DNA of 13,328 nucleotides, taken from NCBI GenBank assembly GCA_937877565.1, contig CALFJB010000089.1, positions 1 through 13,328 on the forward strand. Direction: 5' to 3'. The position numbers and the translations under genes are program-made. Shown in pieces: positions 5,619 to 13,309 of this stretch; the first letter of the stretch is position 1; each line of letters begins with the position of its first letter. The stretch is from an uncultured Selenomonadales bacterium (GTDB lineage Bacteria; Bacillota; Negativicutes; Selenomonadales; Selenomonadaceae). A model generated the notes under the pieces. That model did no database searches. It was not told where the DNA came from and saw only the letters and a list, made by a program, of their open reading frames with translations.

Positions 5619-7898
5619 ATGGCAAGTTATCATTTGAGATTGAAAAATGACAGAAAGCCGAACGGAACGAGAGTATCGGCGAAAGGACATGCAGACTACA
5701 TTTTACGCGAAAATGCAGAGACACACGCAAATTACATAAACCGCGAGGGAAAACAAGTAACGGACTGCGTGTTTAAGGGAGTGCAACTGCCAAGTTGGGC
5801 AAACGGGTCGGCACAGAAATTTTTCAGTGCGGCAACGAGGTATGAAGATAAAGGCAACCGTCGTTTCAAAGAAATTGAATTGTCATTGCCGAATGAGTTG
5901 AATTTGGAGCAGAATCGAGAGATTGTGGACAGATTCATCGGTGAATATTTGCAGAATCATTATTATGCATATGCAATCCACGATAAGATTGGGGAAATAT
6001 CACGACAAAGACATCCGCACGTTCACATTATGTTTTCGGAGCGATTGATTGATGATGTTGAAAAAATCAAAGAGCGACCGGCATATAAATATTTCAGTCG
6101 AGCGGCAAAACCGCTCAAGGGTGAAAAAGAGGCAAGTTTTGAGCGACGGCGAGAACACGGTGCACCGAAAGATAAGCGGTGGCACAGCAAAAAATATCTT
6201 TGCAAGATTCGGGAGGATTTTGCGCGAATTCAAAATGAGGTCTTGGAGAAAAATGGTTATTCAATTCGAGTTGACCATCGAACTCTGAAAGCCCAAAAAA
6301 TTGATGTCGAAAAACGTGGAGATAAATTTCTCGTTGAAGTTTTTGATAGAATGCCGGAGGAATACATCGGGATTTTATCAACGCATGGTAATGAAGGGCA
6401 AGTGTCGGATTTAAAAAATATACGCGAGAATTATCAGAAAAAATTTGAAGATTTATTCCGACAGGATTTTCGGGAAAAAGTTAAGCTGGAAGAGGAAGTA
6501 AAGGTACAGGCAAGGCAAGCCGAAATTTATGTTTTGTCGCTGTTGAGTAGCGAAAATTATAAGAATGTAAATTTTGAAAATGGGCTGTTGCGGAGTTTGA
6601 ATGAAAAAATCTTGACGGAATTTGAGATAATCAAGACATTGAGGAAACAAGTATTCACGGGCAAACAGGCATTGGAAAAAGCGCAGTCGGAATATTTGCC
6701 GAAATCGGATCGGATTGTGTTATGCGAATATGAAAAAGTCGTTGCGGAGAAGTATAATTTAGAATCGCTGGTGAAAAAATTGATAAAGCCGTCAGAAAAA
6801 CAGCCAAAAAATTTGCAAGCGTTTCGGGAAATTGAAATGGGAGTGAGAGCAAAAATTTCTTCGTTGCAAAGGTCAATGTTGGAGATGTATCCTAAATTTA
6901 GCGCGGTGGAAGAAAAAATGAAGAATCCGTATCAACTCAAAAATGTTCATTTGGTCACGCATAGCATTTTGCAAAAAAATGTAGAAGTTTTGAAAGAGCT
7001 GGAAAAAATTAGCGAAGAACTTTTGAGAGATGCGGAGGAAATGAAGGATTTGACGGAGAGCAAAGAAAGTACGCAGACGATTTTTTCTTTTTCAGAAGTG
7101 AGAGAAAATTTGCGTCAGCAATGTAAGATTTTGAAATCCGAATACGAAAAATCTTTGGACGCAAAAAATGAAATGATGTGGAAAGTGATAAGTCCTGCGC
7201 GAGCAATTTCAATGGCGGAGAATATTTTTGTTCATGGTGATTTAAAGAAATTGCGATGGGAAAAGCACAAGTATGAAAAAGCCGTTGCAGATTTTGAGAA
7301 GAAAATTTCAAAATATCAGCAACGCAAAGTTGATTTCCAAAATGCAAATTATGAAAATTCAGCGAAAAAAATTCAGGAGCAATATTATCTGACGAAGGAA
7401 AAAATTATTTTGGAAACCACTCGTCAAAAATTGCAAAATACTAAAAAATTATTGGATAGCGAATTTGAAAAGTTGGAGAAAATTTGCAAAACGGAGGAGG
7501 CACGTCAAAAAATTTCAATCATAGCCGCTGGGATTTTGAAGAAAAATATGAAAATAGCGAAGGAGTACGAGCAAGCCAAAATTCGCTCAAATGATTTATC
7601 GCAAAAACTCCAATTTGCCAAAAAACGGCTGGAAGGCTTGAAAGAAAATGGTTTGAGAAAATTACAAAATTATTCTTTCAGTGTAGCTCAACTTGAAAAA
7701 GAATCAGCAAAAACTCCGTCGAGCGACCCGAATTTCATAGCGTCGCTGATAGCAGATGCACTGAATGGAAACGAAAATGCGGTACAACTTGTCGCCTACT
7801 GCCCCAATGATTGTTTAAGATTGCCAAAAGATTGGAATCTGATGAGTGAGCTGGAAAAAGATGAGCTGATCCATAAAAAAATAATGCGTGAGTTATAA
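5619..7898 (+). CDS. MobA/MobL-family (MobQ) relaxase with long coiled-coil tail
   Basis: Nicks one strand at the plasmid transfer origin and pilots it during conjugative mobilization. From the ATG at 5619 it has 759 residues. The N-terminal 250 residues are the relaxase domain. MASYHLRLKN is a typical family start. HADYILRE (25-32) and ANYINREGK (37-45) each offer a candidate nucleophilic tyrosine (Y28, Y39). The metal-binding histidines are H132, H134 and H136 in RHPHVHIMFSERL. From about residue 290 to 700 the protein is rich in K, E, L and Q with heptad-like spacing, a long coiled coil. I chose 5619 because a GGGGG ribosome binding site precedes it and family members start this way. The frame is open from 5463 with an ATG at 5547, so a longer form cannot be excluded. 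No coupling protein or mating-channel genes are present, so transfer needs a helper element. Confidence 0.93.
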   Translation: MASYHLRLKNDRKPNGTRVSAKGHADYILRENAETHANYINREGKQVTDCVFKGVQLPSWANGSAQKFFSAATRYEDKGNRRFKEIELSLPNELNLEQNREIVDRFIGEYLQNHYYAYAIHDKIGEISRQRHPHVHIMFSERLIDDVEKIKERPAYKYFSRAAKPLKGEKEASFERRREHGAPKDKRWHSKKYLCKIREDFARIQNEVLEKNGYSIRVDHRTLKAQKIDVEKRGDKFLVEVFDRMPEEYIGILSTHGNEGQVSDLKNIRENYQKKFEDLFRQDFREKVKLEEEVKVQARQAEIYVLSLLSSENYKNVNFENGLLRSLNEKILTEFEIIKTLRKQVFTGKQALEKAQSEYLPKSDRIVLCEYEKVVAEKYNLESLVKKLIKPSEKQPKNLQAFREIEMGVRAKISSLQRSMLEMYPKFSAVEEKMKNPYQLKNVHLVTHSILQKNVEVLKELEKISEELLRDAEEMKDLTESKESTQTIFSFSEVRENLRQQCKILKSEYEKSLDAKNEMMWKVISPARAISMAENIFVHGDLKKLRWEKHKYEKAVADFEKKISKYQQRKVDFQNANYENSAKKIQEQYYLTKEKIILETTRQKLQNTKKLLDSEFEKLEKICKTEEARQKISIIAAGILKKNMKIAKEYEQAKIRSNDLSQKLQFAKKRLEGLKENGLRKLQNYSFSVAQLEKESAKTPSSDPNFIASLIADALNGNENAVQLVAYCPNDCLRLPKDWNLMSELEKDELIHKKIMREL

Positions 7899-7954
7899 TT
7901 TTCCATATTTCCATTTGCCCCAAATTTTAATTTGGCAGGCAAATGTTCACTTAC

Positions 7955-7976
7955 CACTTATCTTGCGATAAGTGCG
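7955..7976 (+). other. Hairpin with a MobQ nic-like motif, candidate oriT
   Basis: A perfect 8-bp stem CACTTATC / GATAAGTG with a 4-base loop, ending in TAAGTGCG followed by A-rich sequence. MobQ relaxases such as RSF1010 MobA cut next to an inverted repeat within TAAGTGCGCCCT, and the first eight bases of that site are present here. It lies 56 bp after the relaxase stop. The missing CCCT and the position downstream of the relaxase gene weaken the case, and one chance match to eight bases in 13 kb is not improbable. A simple terminator hairpin is the alternative. Confidence 0.35.
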
Positions 7977-8050
7977 AAAAAACCGCAGGCTGACGCGGAT
8001 TTTCGACGTGAAAAATTTGTCGCTACGCTGAACCTGCGGTTGGCTTTTTT
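7977..8050. terminator. Bidirectional terminator between the relaxase and nuclease genes
   Basis: A perfect 9-bp stem AACCGCAGG / CCTGCGGTT (7981-7989 and 8033-8041) is flanked by an A run on the left and a T run on the right (8045-8050), so it works for both converging genes. The 43-base loop contains a further small hairpin (CGAC / GTCG) and the 9-mer CTGACGCGG, which also occurs in the 28-bp origin repeats. With the hairpin at 7955 this accounts for the gap 7899-8070. Confidence 0.75.
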
Positions 8051-8070
8051 GGGAAAAAATTTTTCAGAAA

Positions 8071-8943
8071 TCAGTTTTGATGTTCATCAAAAAGTTGCTT
8101 GACACGCTCCTGAGGGAGAGAAGTAAAATCCATAATATCGTCAAAAGATTTGCCTTTTTTAATCCAGCGAACGACTCGGTTCACTTCCTCTTGAGCATAT
8201 TTTTCGCGTTCTTCTTTAAGTGCTTCATTGATGGCGTATTTCATTTGAGCGATTCTGTCGCGTTGATTTTTTTCGCGAAGTTCATAACGACGACGGTTAA
8301 TTTCATCTTGAGTAAAAAGAGATTCAGCCTGAAAAGCCTTTTCGATAGCAGGTTCAACCATAGCAATTTCCTCCAATTCTTTAGCGGTAGTTTTTTTAGA
8401 AAAATAAGAAAGCCAGCGTTCGAGTCGGTTGGTTTCCTTAACAGATTTTAAATGCCATTTGGGCAATTCCAGAAAATGAATTTCGCAATCCGAAGTTAAG
8501 TGGTTGCCGGTTTTGATGTCATAGACACCAAAACAACTGTGATAATTTGGATAAATTTTTTTATCGAAGAGATTAAAATCCAAAATGTTAATGGCGACAG
8601 TGCGTTTTAACTCTGTATATTCCTCGCCACTTTTCAAACCGCTGTTGTAAAGACGAGACCAATAATAAAGTGAACGTCTTCCCATATATTCTTGCTTGGC
8701 AACTTGAATTTCAAGATTGATGATAGAGCCGTCGGGAGTCCGCCCCAACAAATCCAAGCGCGATTCTTTACCGTCCTCTTCCTCAGCGTCCAAATTTCTG
8801 TCGATAATTTCAATGTCGGAAATTAAAGCCGAGCCTTGAAATTCAAAAACCGAGTTGATGAGCGAAAGTGTAAGGTCAGTATTTTTTGCAAAAATATTTT
8901 TGAACAGCGCATCGTTCATTCGATTGAGATTTAAAATTTGCAT
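8071..8943 (-). CDS. Rpn-family PD-(D/E)XK nuclease / putative transposase
   Basis: 290 residues from the ATG at 8943, preceded by AGGAG at 9 bases. The frame is open to 9012, but the upstream part has no ribosome binding site and covers a palindrome. The N-terminal half matches the recombination-promoting nuclease family: MNDALFKNIFAKN (9-21), then the catalytic core with D64 in SRLDLLG and E78-x-Q80 in NLEIQ, the ExQ form of the PD-(D/E)XK signature. The C-terminal 50 residues are charged and helical (EALKEEREKYAQEEVNRVV), ending in a small helical motif. E. coli Rpn proteins are DNA endonucleases that raise recombination, and some are reported to limit phages. Here it is separated by 91 bp from the GTPase operon and points the same way. 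It may be an independent module. All catalytic residues are present. Confidence 0.9.
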   Translation of the reverse strand: MQILNLNRMNDALFKNIFAKNTDLTLSLINSVFEFQGSALISDIEIIDRNLDAEEEDGKESRLDLLGRTPDGSIINLEIQVAKQEYMGRRSLYYWSRLYNSGLKSGEEYTELKRTVAINILDFNLFDKKIYPNYHSCFGVYDIKTGNHLTSDCEIHFLELPKWHLKSVKETNRLERWLSYFSKKTTAKELEEIAMVEPAIEKAFQAESLFTQDEINRRRYELREKNQRDRIAQMKYAINEALKEEREKYAQEEVNRVVRWIKKGKSFDDIMDFTSLPQERVKQLFDEHQN

Positions 8944-8982
8944 AAATTCACACTCCTGAAAAATTATTAAAAAAGCCACCAG

Positions 8983-8994
8983 TATCAGCTGATA
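8983..8994. promoter_or_regulatory. Perfect 12-bp palindrome between the GTPase operon and the nuclease gene
   Basis: TATCAGCTGATA reads the same on both strands. It lies about 40 bp upstream of the nuclease start and about 40 bp past the stop of the tail-anchored protein. On the minus strand it is followed by CTGGTGGCTTTTTT. The lack of a loop makes a terminator hairpin doubtful. An operator for the nuclease gene is the other reading. Confidence 0.35.
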
Positions 8995-9034
8995 GCCAAA
9001 TTTTAGCCCCAAAATTTTGAAAGAACTTTTCCCG

Positions 9035-9772
9035 CTATTCTCCCAAAATTTTCCACAGAATTACTACTATCACAATCAGAACTATGCCGACTATCGTCAA
9101 CAACGTTATGTTCATTGATGACGGTTTCTGATTTATCGGAGTCCTCGTTCCCCGCTGTGGAGTGGCAGATTTTTTTTTTTCGTTTTCGGAGTGCAGATAA
9201 GTTTTGTTGCCAAGATTTTCAAATTCATAATGAAATAATTCTTTAAGTTTATTTTCTTGTGGCTTGGAAGATATAACCTCAACGCAAATATTCTTTTCAT
9301 CAAGCGTATTGCCAGAAACAGATTTTAACATTTTTTCAATGAACGCATTAAAAGGACTGGATTTAACTTTGAGCGCATAAGTTTTAACAGCCCTATCTGG
9401 AACAATAAATTTTGAACATTCATCAGCGACTTGTTCAACTGACAAACTGTTGAAATTAGCCGAAAAATTTTTGTAGTCATCATAGTTGTCAAATTCAAAG
9501 GCGAGATTCATATAAATATCAATTTCGCCCTCGTTTTTGTCAATGACATTACATTTTTTCATGTCTTTTACAAGATAAATGTATGTGGAACTATCAGGAA
9601 TAAATCCATAAACTTTACTGACAATCCCCTGTTCAAATGCTGTAACAACAAGACGGTTCAACGCATTCCCACTGGGAATATAATCGTCAACGGCTGATGA
9701 GTTGTATTCAATCTTCCCCATTTGAAAACCGGAAGGAGAAAATTTATACGAGCAGTAAATATATGCCTTCAT
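9035..9772 (-). CDS. Tail-anchored membrane protein, third gene of the GTPase operon
   Basis: 245 residues from the ATG at 9772, which has AGGAAG 8 bases upstream overlapping the stop of the GTPase gene. A GTG at 9781 is too close to that site to be used. The first 195 residues are soluble and mixed alpha/beta. The early stretch YIYCSYKFSPSGFQMG faintly recalls the N-terminal domain of GTPase-associated proteins found with double-GTPases in bacterial conflict operons, a resemblance I would not rely on. A polar basic linker (about 198-220) precedes one strong membrane helix (about 221-241) with only a few residues after it, so the protein is tail-anchored and faces the cytoplasm. An 11-A run in the linker (9170-9180) could cause slippage that removes the anchor. 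It probably acts as membrane partner or regulator of one of the two GTPases. I recognise no established family. Confidence 0.8.
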   Translation of the reverse strand: MKAYIYCSYKFSPSGFQMGKIEYNSSAVDDYIPSGNALNRLVVTAFEQGIVSKVYGFIPDSSTYIYLVKDMKKCNVIDKNEGEIDIYMNLAFEFDNYDDYKNFSANFNSLSVEQVADECSKFIVPDRAVKTYALKVKSSPFNAFIEKMLKSVSGNTLDEKNICVEVISSKPQENKLKELFHYEFENLGNKTYLHSENEKKKSATPQRGTRTPINQKPSSMNITLLTIVGIVLIVIVVILWKILGE

Positions 9773-9784
9773 TTTAATCACTTC

Positions 9785-10876
9785 CTAAAAATTCAGCGGA
9801 TTGCTAAAAATTTCATAGCCGTTATCATTTTTTTTCATGGCTTGCTTGATTAAAGCCTGTTCCTGAACAAAATCTTCTACCGCCGCCACATTGAAGAAAG
9901 TTTCATTAAACCATCTCAGAATTCCACCGAAAAAACCTTCGCCCTTTTTTTCATTCGTCTTAATGATTTTAACCATCGCAAGAACGTAGGACAGAATATA
10001 AATCATAGGTTGCTCACAATAAAGCGGTTTAGGTTCTGCCATCTTCTTTGTAAAAATGTAAAGAGCCTTTTTGGGAGTCTGATATTCAGATTCCAGAACA
10101 ATCTCCTTAGTAACCTCGTCGCGTTCAAATCTGTCAAATTCAACTCCGCCGTCAACATCACCGCAAGTCAAAATTGGCGTAATAGCAACTTCATAAGGTT
10201 GCTGATTATTCGTGAAAAAATTGAATGTGTCCTTATACGCTTTGTGGATTTTTTTGTTGAGAATATCCATTTGTCCAGCGTGATAATATTTTTCACACTT
10301 CAATGGCACGAACAAAACCATTTTTGCTGCCAAATCACTCTTGGTTGAAAAATTTCGCTTTGCCCATTCTCCAATTCTACGACTGTAATTTCTATTATCA
10401 TTGAATTGTCCGACAGCATCTTCCTCGTCACTGTTAGTTTGCTCCATCAAGTGTGGAGAATCAATAGCGATAATGATGATATGTACTTTTTTAATCATCT
10501 CGCCGAGCATTTTGTATTTGTCAGGATATTTTTTTGCATCAAGCCACTCGCCGGGATAGTCAATAAAATCAACAATCATACCGTCGCTGTCTTTATTTTT
10601 CAGATTGATATTAAACCGATACTCGATTATATCAAGGGTTGGCGCACTATCGGGAGTAAACGAACGACTTTTGCCTTGATTGTGAAAATAACTGGAGATT
10701 TCTCTGGACTTTTCCTCAAGTTTAATCATGGTGTCGTCGTCATCAGCGTAAATCATCAAATTACCTCTGCCAAATTTTTCCTCAAAGCAAGACTGCATCG
10801 CCGCTAAAACGCTGGTTTTGCCACAGCGTCTCCCACCGAACATCATAACTTTAACTTCAACTTTTTTATCGCTCAT
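9785..10876 (-). CDS. P-loop GTPase with DYPGEW switch, second gene of the GTPase operon
   Basis: 363 residues. Walker A is GGRRCGKT at 14-21. A hydrophobic strand leads to FIDYPGEW (D106, P108, G109, E110), a switch II of the DxPGE type seen in YcjX (DUF463) and in the double-GTPase proteins of bacterial conflict systems. VHIIIIAIDS (131-140) and VLFVPLKCEKYYH (about 188-199) follow as the next strands. The latter sits where a normal NKxD base-specificity motif would be and departs from it, so guanine specificity is likely but not proven. No membrane segment or second GTPase domain is obvious. The ATG at 10876 has GAGGTG 8 bases upstream, overlapping the stop of the large GTPase gene, and the tail-anchored gene follows 12 bp after. 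The three genes probably form one complex or relay. Confidence 0.82.
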   Translation of the reverse strand: MSDKKVEVKVMMFGGRRCGKTSVLAAMQSCFEEKFGRGNLMIYADDDDTMIKLEEKSREISSYFHNQGKSRSFTPDSAPTLDIIEYRFNINLKNKDSDGMIVDFIDYPGEWLDAKKYPDKYKMLGEMIKKVHIIIIAIDSPHLMEQTNSDEEDAVGQFNDNRNYSRRIGEWAKRNFSTKSDLAAKMVLFVPLKCEKYYHAGQMDILNKKIHKAYKDTFNFFTNNQQPYEVAITPILTCGDVDGGVEFDRFERDEVTKEIVLESEYQTPKKALYIFTKKMAEPKPLYCEQPMIYILSYVLAMVKIIKTNEKKGEGFFGGILRWFNETFFNVAAVEDFVQEQALIKQAMKKNDNGYEIFSNPLNF

Positions 10877-10888
10877 CTCAATTTCACC

Positions 10889-13309
10889 TCAACTAACAAT
10901 GAACGCCTCTTCATTATTCAAATTTTTAAACTCAGCAATCATATTCTGCAATTCTTCCGCCTGAACCTTAAGCGAAAAATGGCTCTTGTACTTTTCCGCC
11001 CAAATAGCACTAATCCAGTCCTCGTAAAGGTCGTGCCATTCATCTTCTACAGTTACGACTTCATCTTTGCCTGCATATGCAGCACGGTCGTAAAAATCTT
11101 TCAACGCGGCAAAAATAGCTTTATTGGGAACAGAATTTAACTTACGCAAATTAACGTCAACTTTGTTATGAACTTTTTCGGCGTAAGAATTTAACCAAAC
11201 GATAATCTCATCTGCCACAGCCTCTTTCTCCGCCAGTGAAGAATTTATTTCAAATGTTTGCGGCAAAAGCGAAAAATCAATGACATCAAGACTGGTACGG
11301 ATCTCATAAATCATAAAACCTTGTACATTGATGGTAAAATCTCTCAAACTGAGCAAGGCGCGAGCAATTTTCGGATATTTATTCTGACACTCCGTCTTAT
11401 CAATAAATTTATCAATCCATTCAGTTGGAGAATTGTCGGCAAACGGCAAGATATTGCCAAGTCTTCCATTGGAATCATCAATCAGAATGTTCAGAACTTC
11501 AATCTTAAAATTTTTTATTATGTTATCAAGCACAAAATTTAAATCTAAAAATGCGTTGATAATTTCAATACGCATCAAATCCGTACAAATTTCGCCGGCG
11601 TTATGCTGATTTATAGTGCCATCTTCCAACAATGAAATGATTCTCTCTTTGCTTGGAATTGCATTAAAGATGACTTTTAATTTTTCTTTACCGGCTATTG
11701 CCCATTCCTCGCAGGGTTTTTCACGCAACGGATAATATTTTTTAATGTAAAGGTCACGCAAGCTGTTAAGAATTTTTGTGTTAATCGTTGTTTTAATTTC
11801 AGGACGCAATGCACGCTTCACATCATCATTAGCCGCACCAACAAAAACTTTATCGAAAGCGGAGGCAATCGCCGCATATTCATCATAAAGTTTTTCACCA
11901 AGTTCGTTGAGCCGGTTTATTAAAAGTTCATCAACTGCACCAATACGATTCGTAAGTTGATTGAGCACAGGATTTAAAAGCTGTTTCTCCACTTCAGCGG
12001 GGTCACTGCAATCTACTTCCAAAACCTGAGCAACGGGAAAATTTCTGTCCGTTATTTGAGATTTGACTTCAGCAATGAACCTTACATTTTCTCCTTTAGC
12101 CGCCGTGACTTTATTGAGCAACCAAAAGAACATTTCACGAGAGTAATCGGGTGTAATGCGTTTTGAAACTTTGTTGACGATGTAAATCTCATCATTACTG
12201 AGACGCGGACGCAACGAATCTGGTCTGAACATCAAAATAATAGCATCACTATCATTTTCAACCGTATCCAGCATTTTGTCTTCCGTGCCTATTGAAGTGT
12301 CACCAATTCCGATGGTATCAACCAAGACAATTTTACCGGCATCAGCTTTTGGAAATTTACAAATTATATTCGCCAATTTAACGCCAAGATAATTAAAATA
12401 TTTAGTTGAAGTGTCACCATTTTTAAATTGCGCGACATATTTTTCAATATCTTTTTCTTGAACATCTTTTATCTTGCCCAAATCAGATTCAAAATCTCCG
12501 ATATGCTTAACGTATTTTTCAAGTTGGGGAATCAAACCATTTTCCTCAACCTGTGAATCATCTAAGCTGGCTTTTAGTTCATTTATCGGCAAATTTTTTA
12601 TGTCATTAACCGAACCGACATGAAAACTGCCATGAGAAATTCTGTCAAGATAAGTGTTGACAATCTCAATCATTTCATTTTCGCTAAAAAATTCAATCTT
12701 CGCATGAACTGATGTTGCATTGCTGTTGTTAGTTATTATCGACTTTGCACCTGTGCAATCACCGCCTTCAGATGACGGAATGACATTCTTTCCCAGTCCG
12801 CTAATATTCTGCATTATCAAACTTTTACCTTGCCCAGCCCGACCAATAAAACTGATATGCAATTCTTTCCTTGAGAAACGTTCCTCTAAATGTTTCAGTT
12901 TGGACTCATACGCCTGATAAGCATCGTAAAATTCCTTGATTGATACGCCTGCGATACGCTCTAAAATTTCAGGTTTATTTTGAAACAACATCTTATAATT
13001 GTCACTAACCGCAATCTTAGCTTTGAGTTGCTCAAATTTTCTAACGCTATTGTAACAGGCGGCGATACTTTGAGCCGTATTTTTAATTTTTGCAAGACTT
13101 GCACCACGTGTTGCAATGATAGAATCAATACGTCGCGTAATATCCTCCATTAAGTTCCCCCTCCAATCTTTTATCAAAGCCGCAATGTTAAAACGCCTCA
13201 TAGTTTTGTGATATTTGTACAACAAAAACAATATCATCAAAACGATACAGATTAACAGTAATTTTATCATAGATTTGCATTTTATCCTCATACAACCCGT
13301 ATGGAACAT
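10889..13309 (-). CDS. Dynamin-like large GTPase, optional N-terminal membrane anchor
   Basis: Up to 806 residues from the ATG at 13309. G1 is GRAGQGKS (156-163), G2 probably T186, G3 DTIG (331-334) and G4 NKVT (399-402), in dynamin-like order. The approximately 145-residue insert between G2 and G3 is long. After the G domain about 380 mostly helical residues could form a stalk. Residues 14-32 are a clear membrane helix followed by basic residues. The start is uncertain. ATGs at 13309, 13291 and 13270 have weak ribosome binding sites, while M54 at 13150 has a very strong one (GGAGGGGG, 6 bases away) and would give a soluble 753-residue form. Both may be made. It is first in the operon, and the IS now sits about 20 bp upstream of the longest form. 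Bacterial dynamins remodel membranes and some protect against phage. A role here is inference. Confidence 0.82.
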   Translation of the reverse strand: MFHTGCMRIKCKSMIKLLLICIVLMILFLLYKYHKTMRRFNIAALIKDWRGNLMEDITRRIDSIIATRGASLAKIKNTAQSIAACYNSVRKFEQLKAKIAVSDNYKMLFQNKPEILERIAGVSIKEFYDAYQAYESKLKHLEERFSRKELHISFIGRAGQGKSLIMQNISGLGKNVIPSSEGGDCTGAKSIITNNSNATSVHAKIEFFSENEMIEIVNTYLDRISHGSFHVGSVNDIKNLPINELKASLDDSQVEENGLIPQLEKYVKHIGDFESDLGKIKDVQEKDIEKYVAQFKNGDTSTKYFNYLGVKLANIICKFPKADAGKIVLVDTIGIGDTSIGTEDKMLDTVENDSDAIILMFRPDSLRPRLSNDEIYIVNKVSKRITPDYSREMFFWLLNKVTAAKGENVRFIAEVKSQITDRNFPVAQVLEVDCSDPAEVEKQLLNPVLNQLTNRIGAVDELLINRLNELGEKLYDEYAAIASAFDKVFVGAANDDVKRALRPEIKTTINTKILNSLRDLYIKKYYPLREKPCEEWAIAGKEKLKVIFNAIPSKERIISLLEDGTINQHNAGEICTDLMRIEIINAFLDLNFVLDNIIKNFKIEVLNILIDDSNGRLGNILPFADNSPTEWIDKFIDKTECQNKYPKIARALLSLRDFTINVQGFMIYEIRTSLDVIDFSLLPQTFEINSSLAEKEAVADEIIVWLNSYAEKVHNKVDVNLRKLNSVPNKAIFAALKDFYDRAAYAGKDEVVTVEDEWHDLYEDWISAIWAEKYKSHFSLKVQAEELQNMIAEFKNLNNEEAFIVS

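Noticed and set aside
8944..9012. Upstream extension of the Rpn nuclease frame (hydrophobic, signal-like)
   Set aside because: No ribosome binding site precedes it. It runs through the palindrome, and the family start with AGGAG lies at 8943.
9773..9781. GTG start at 9781 for the tail-anchored protein
   Set aside because: It is almost in contact with the AGGAAG site. The ATG at 9772 is 8 bases away from it and fits better.
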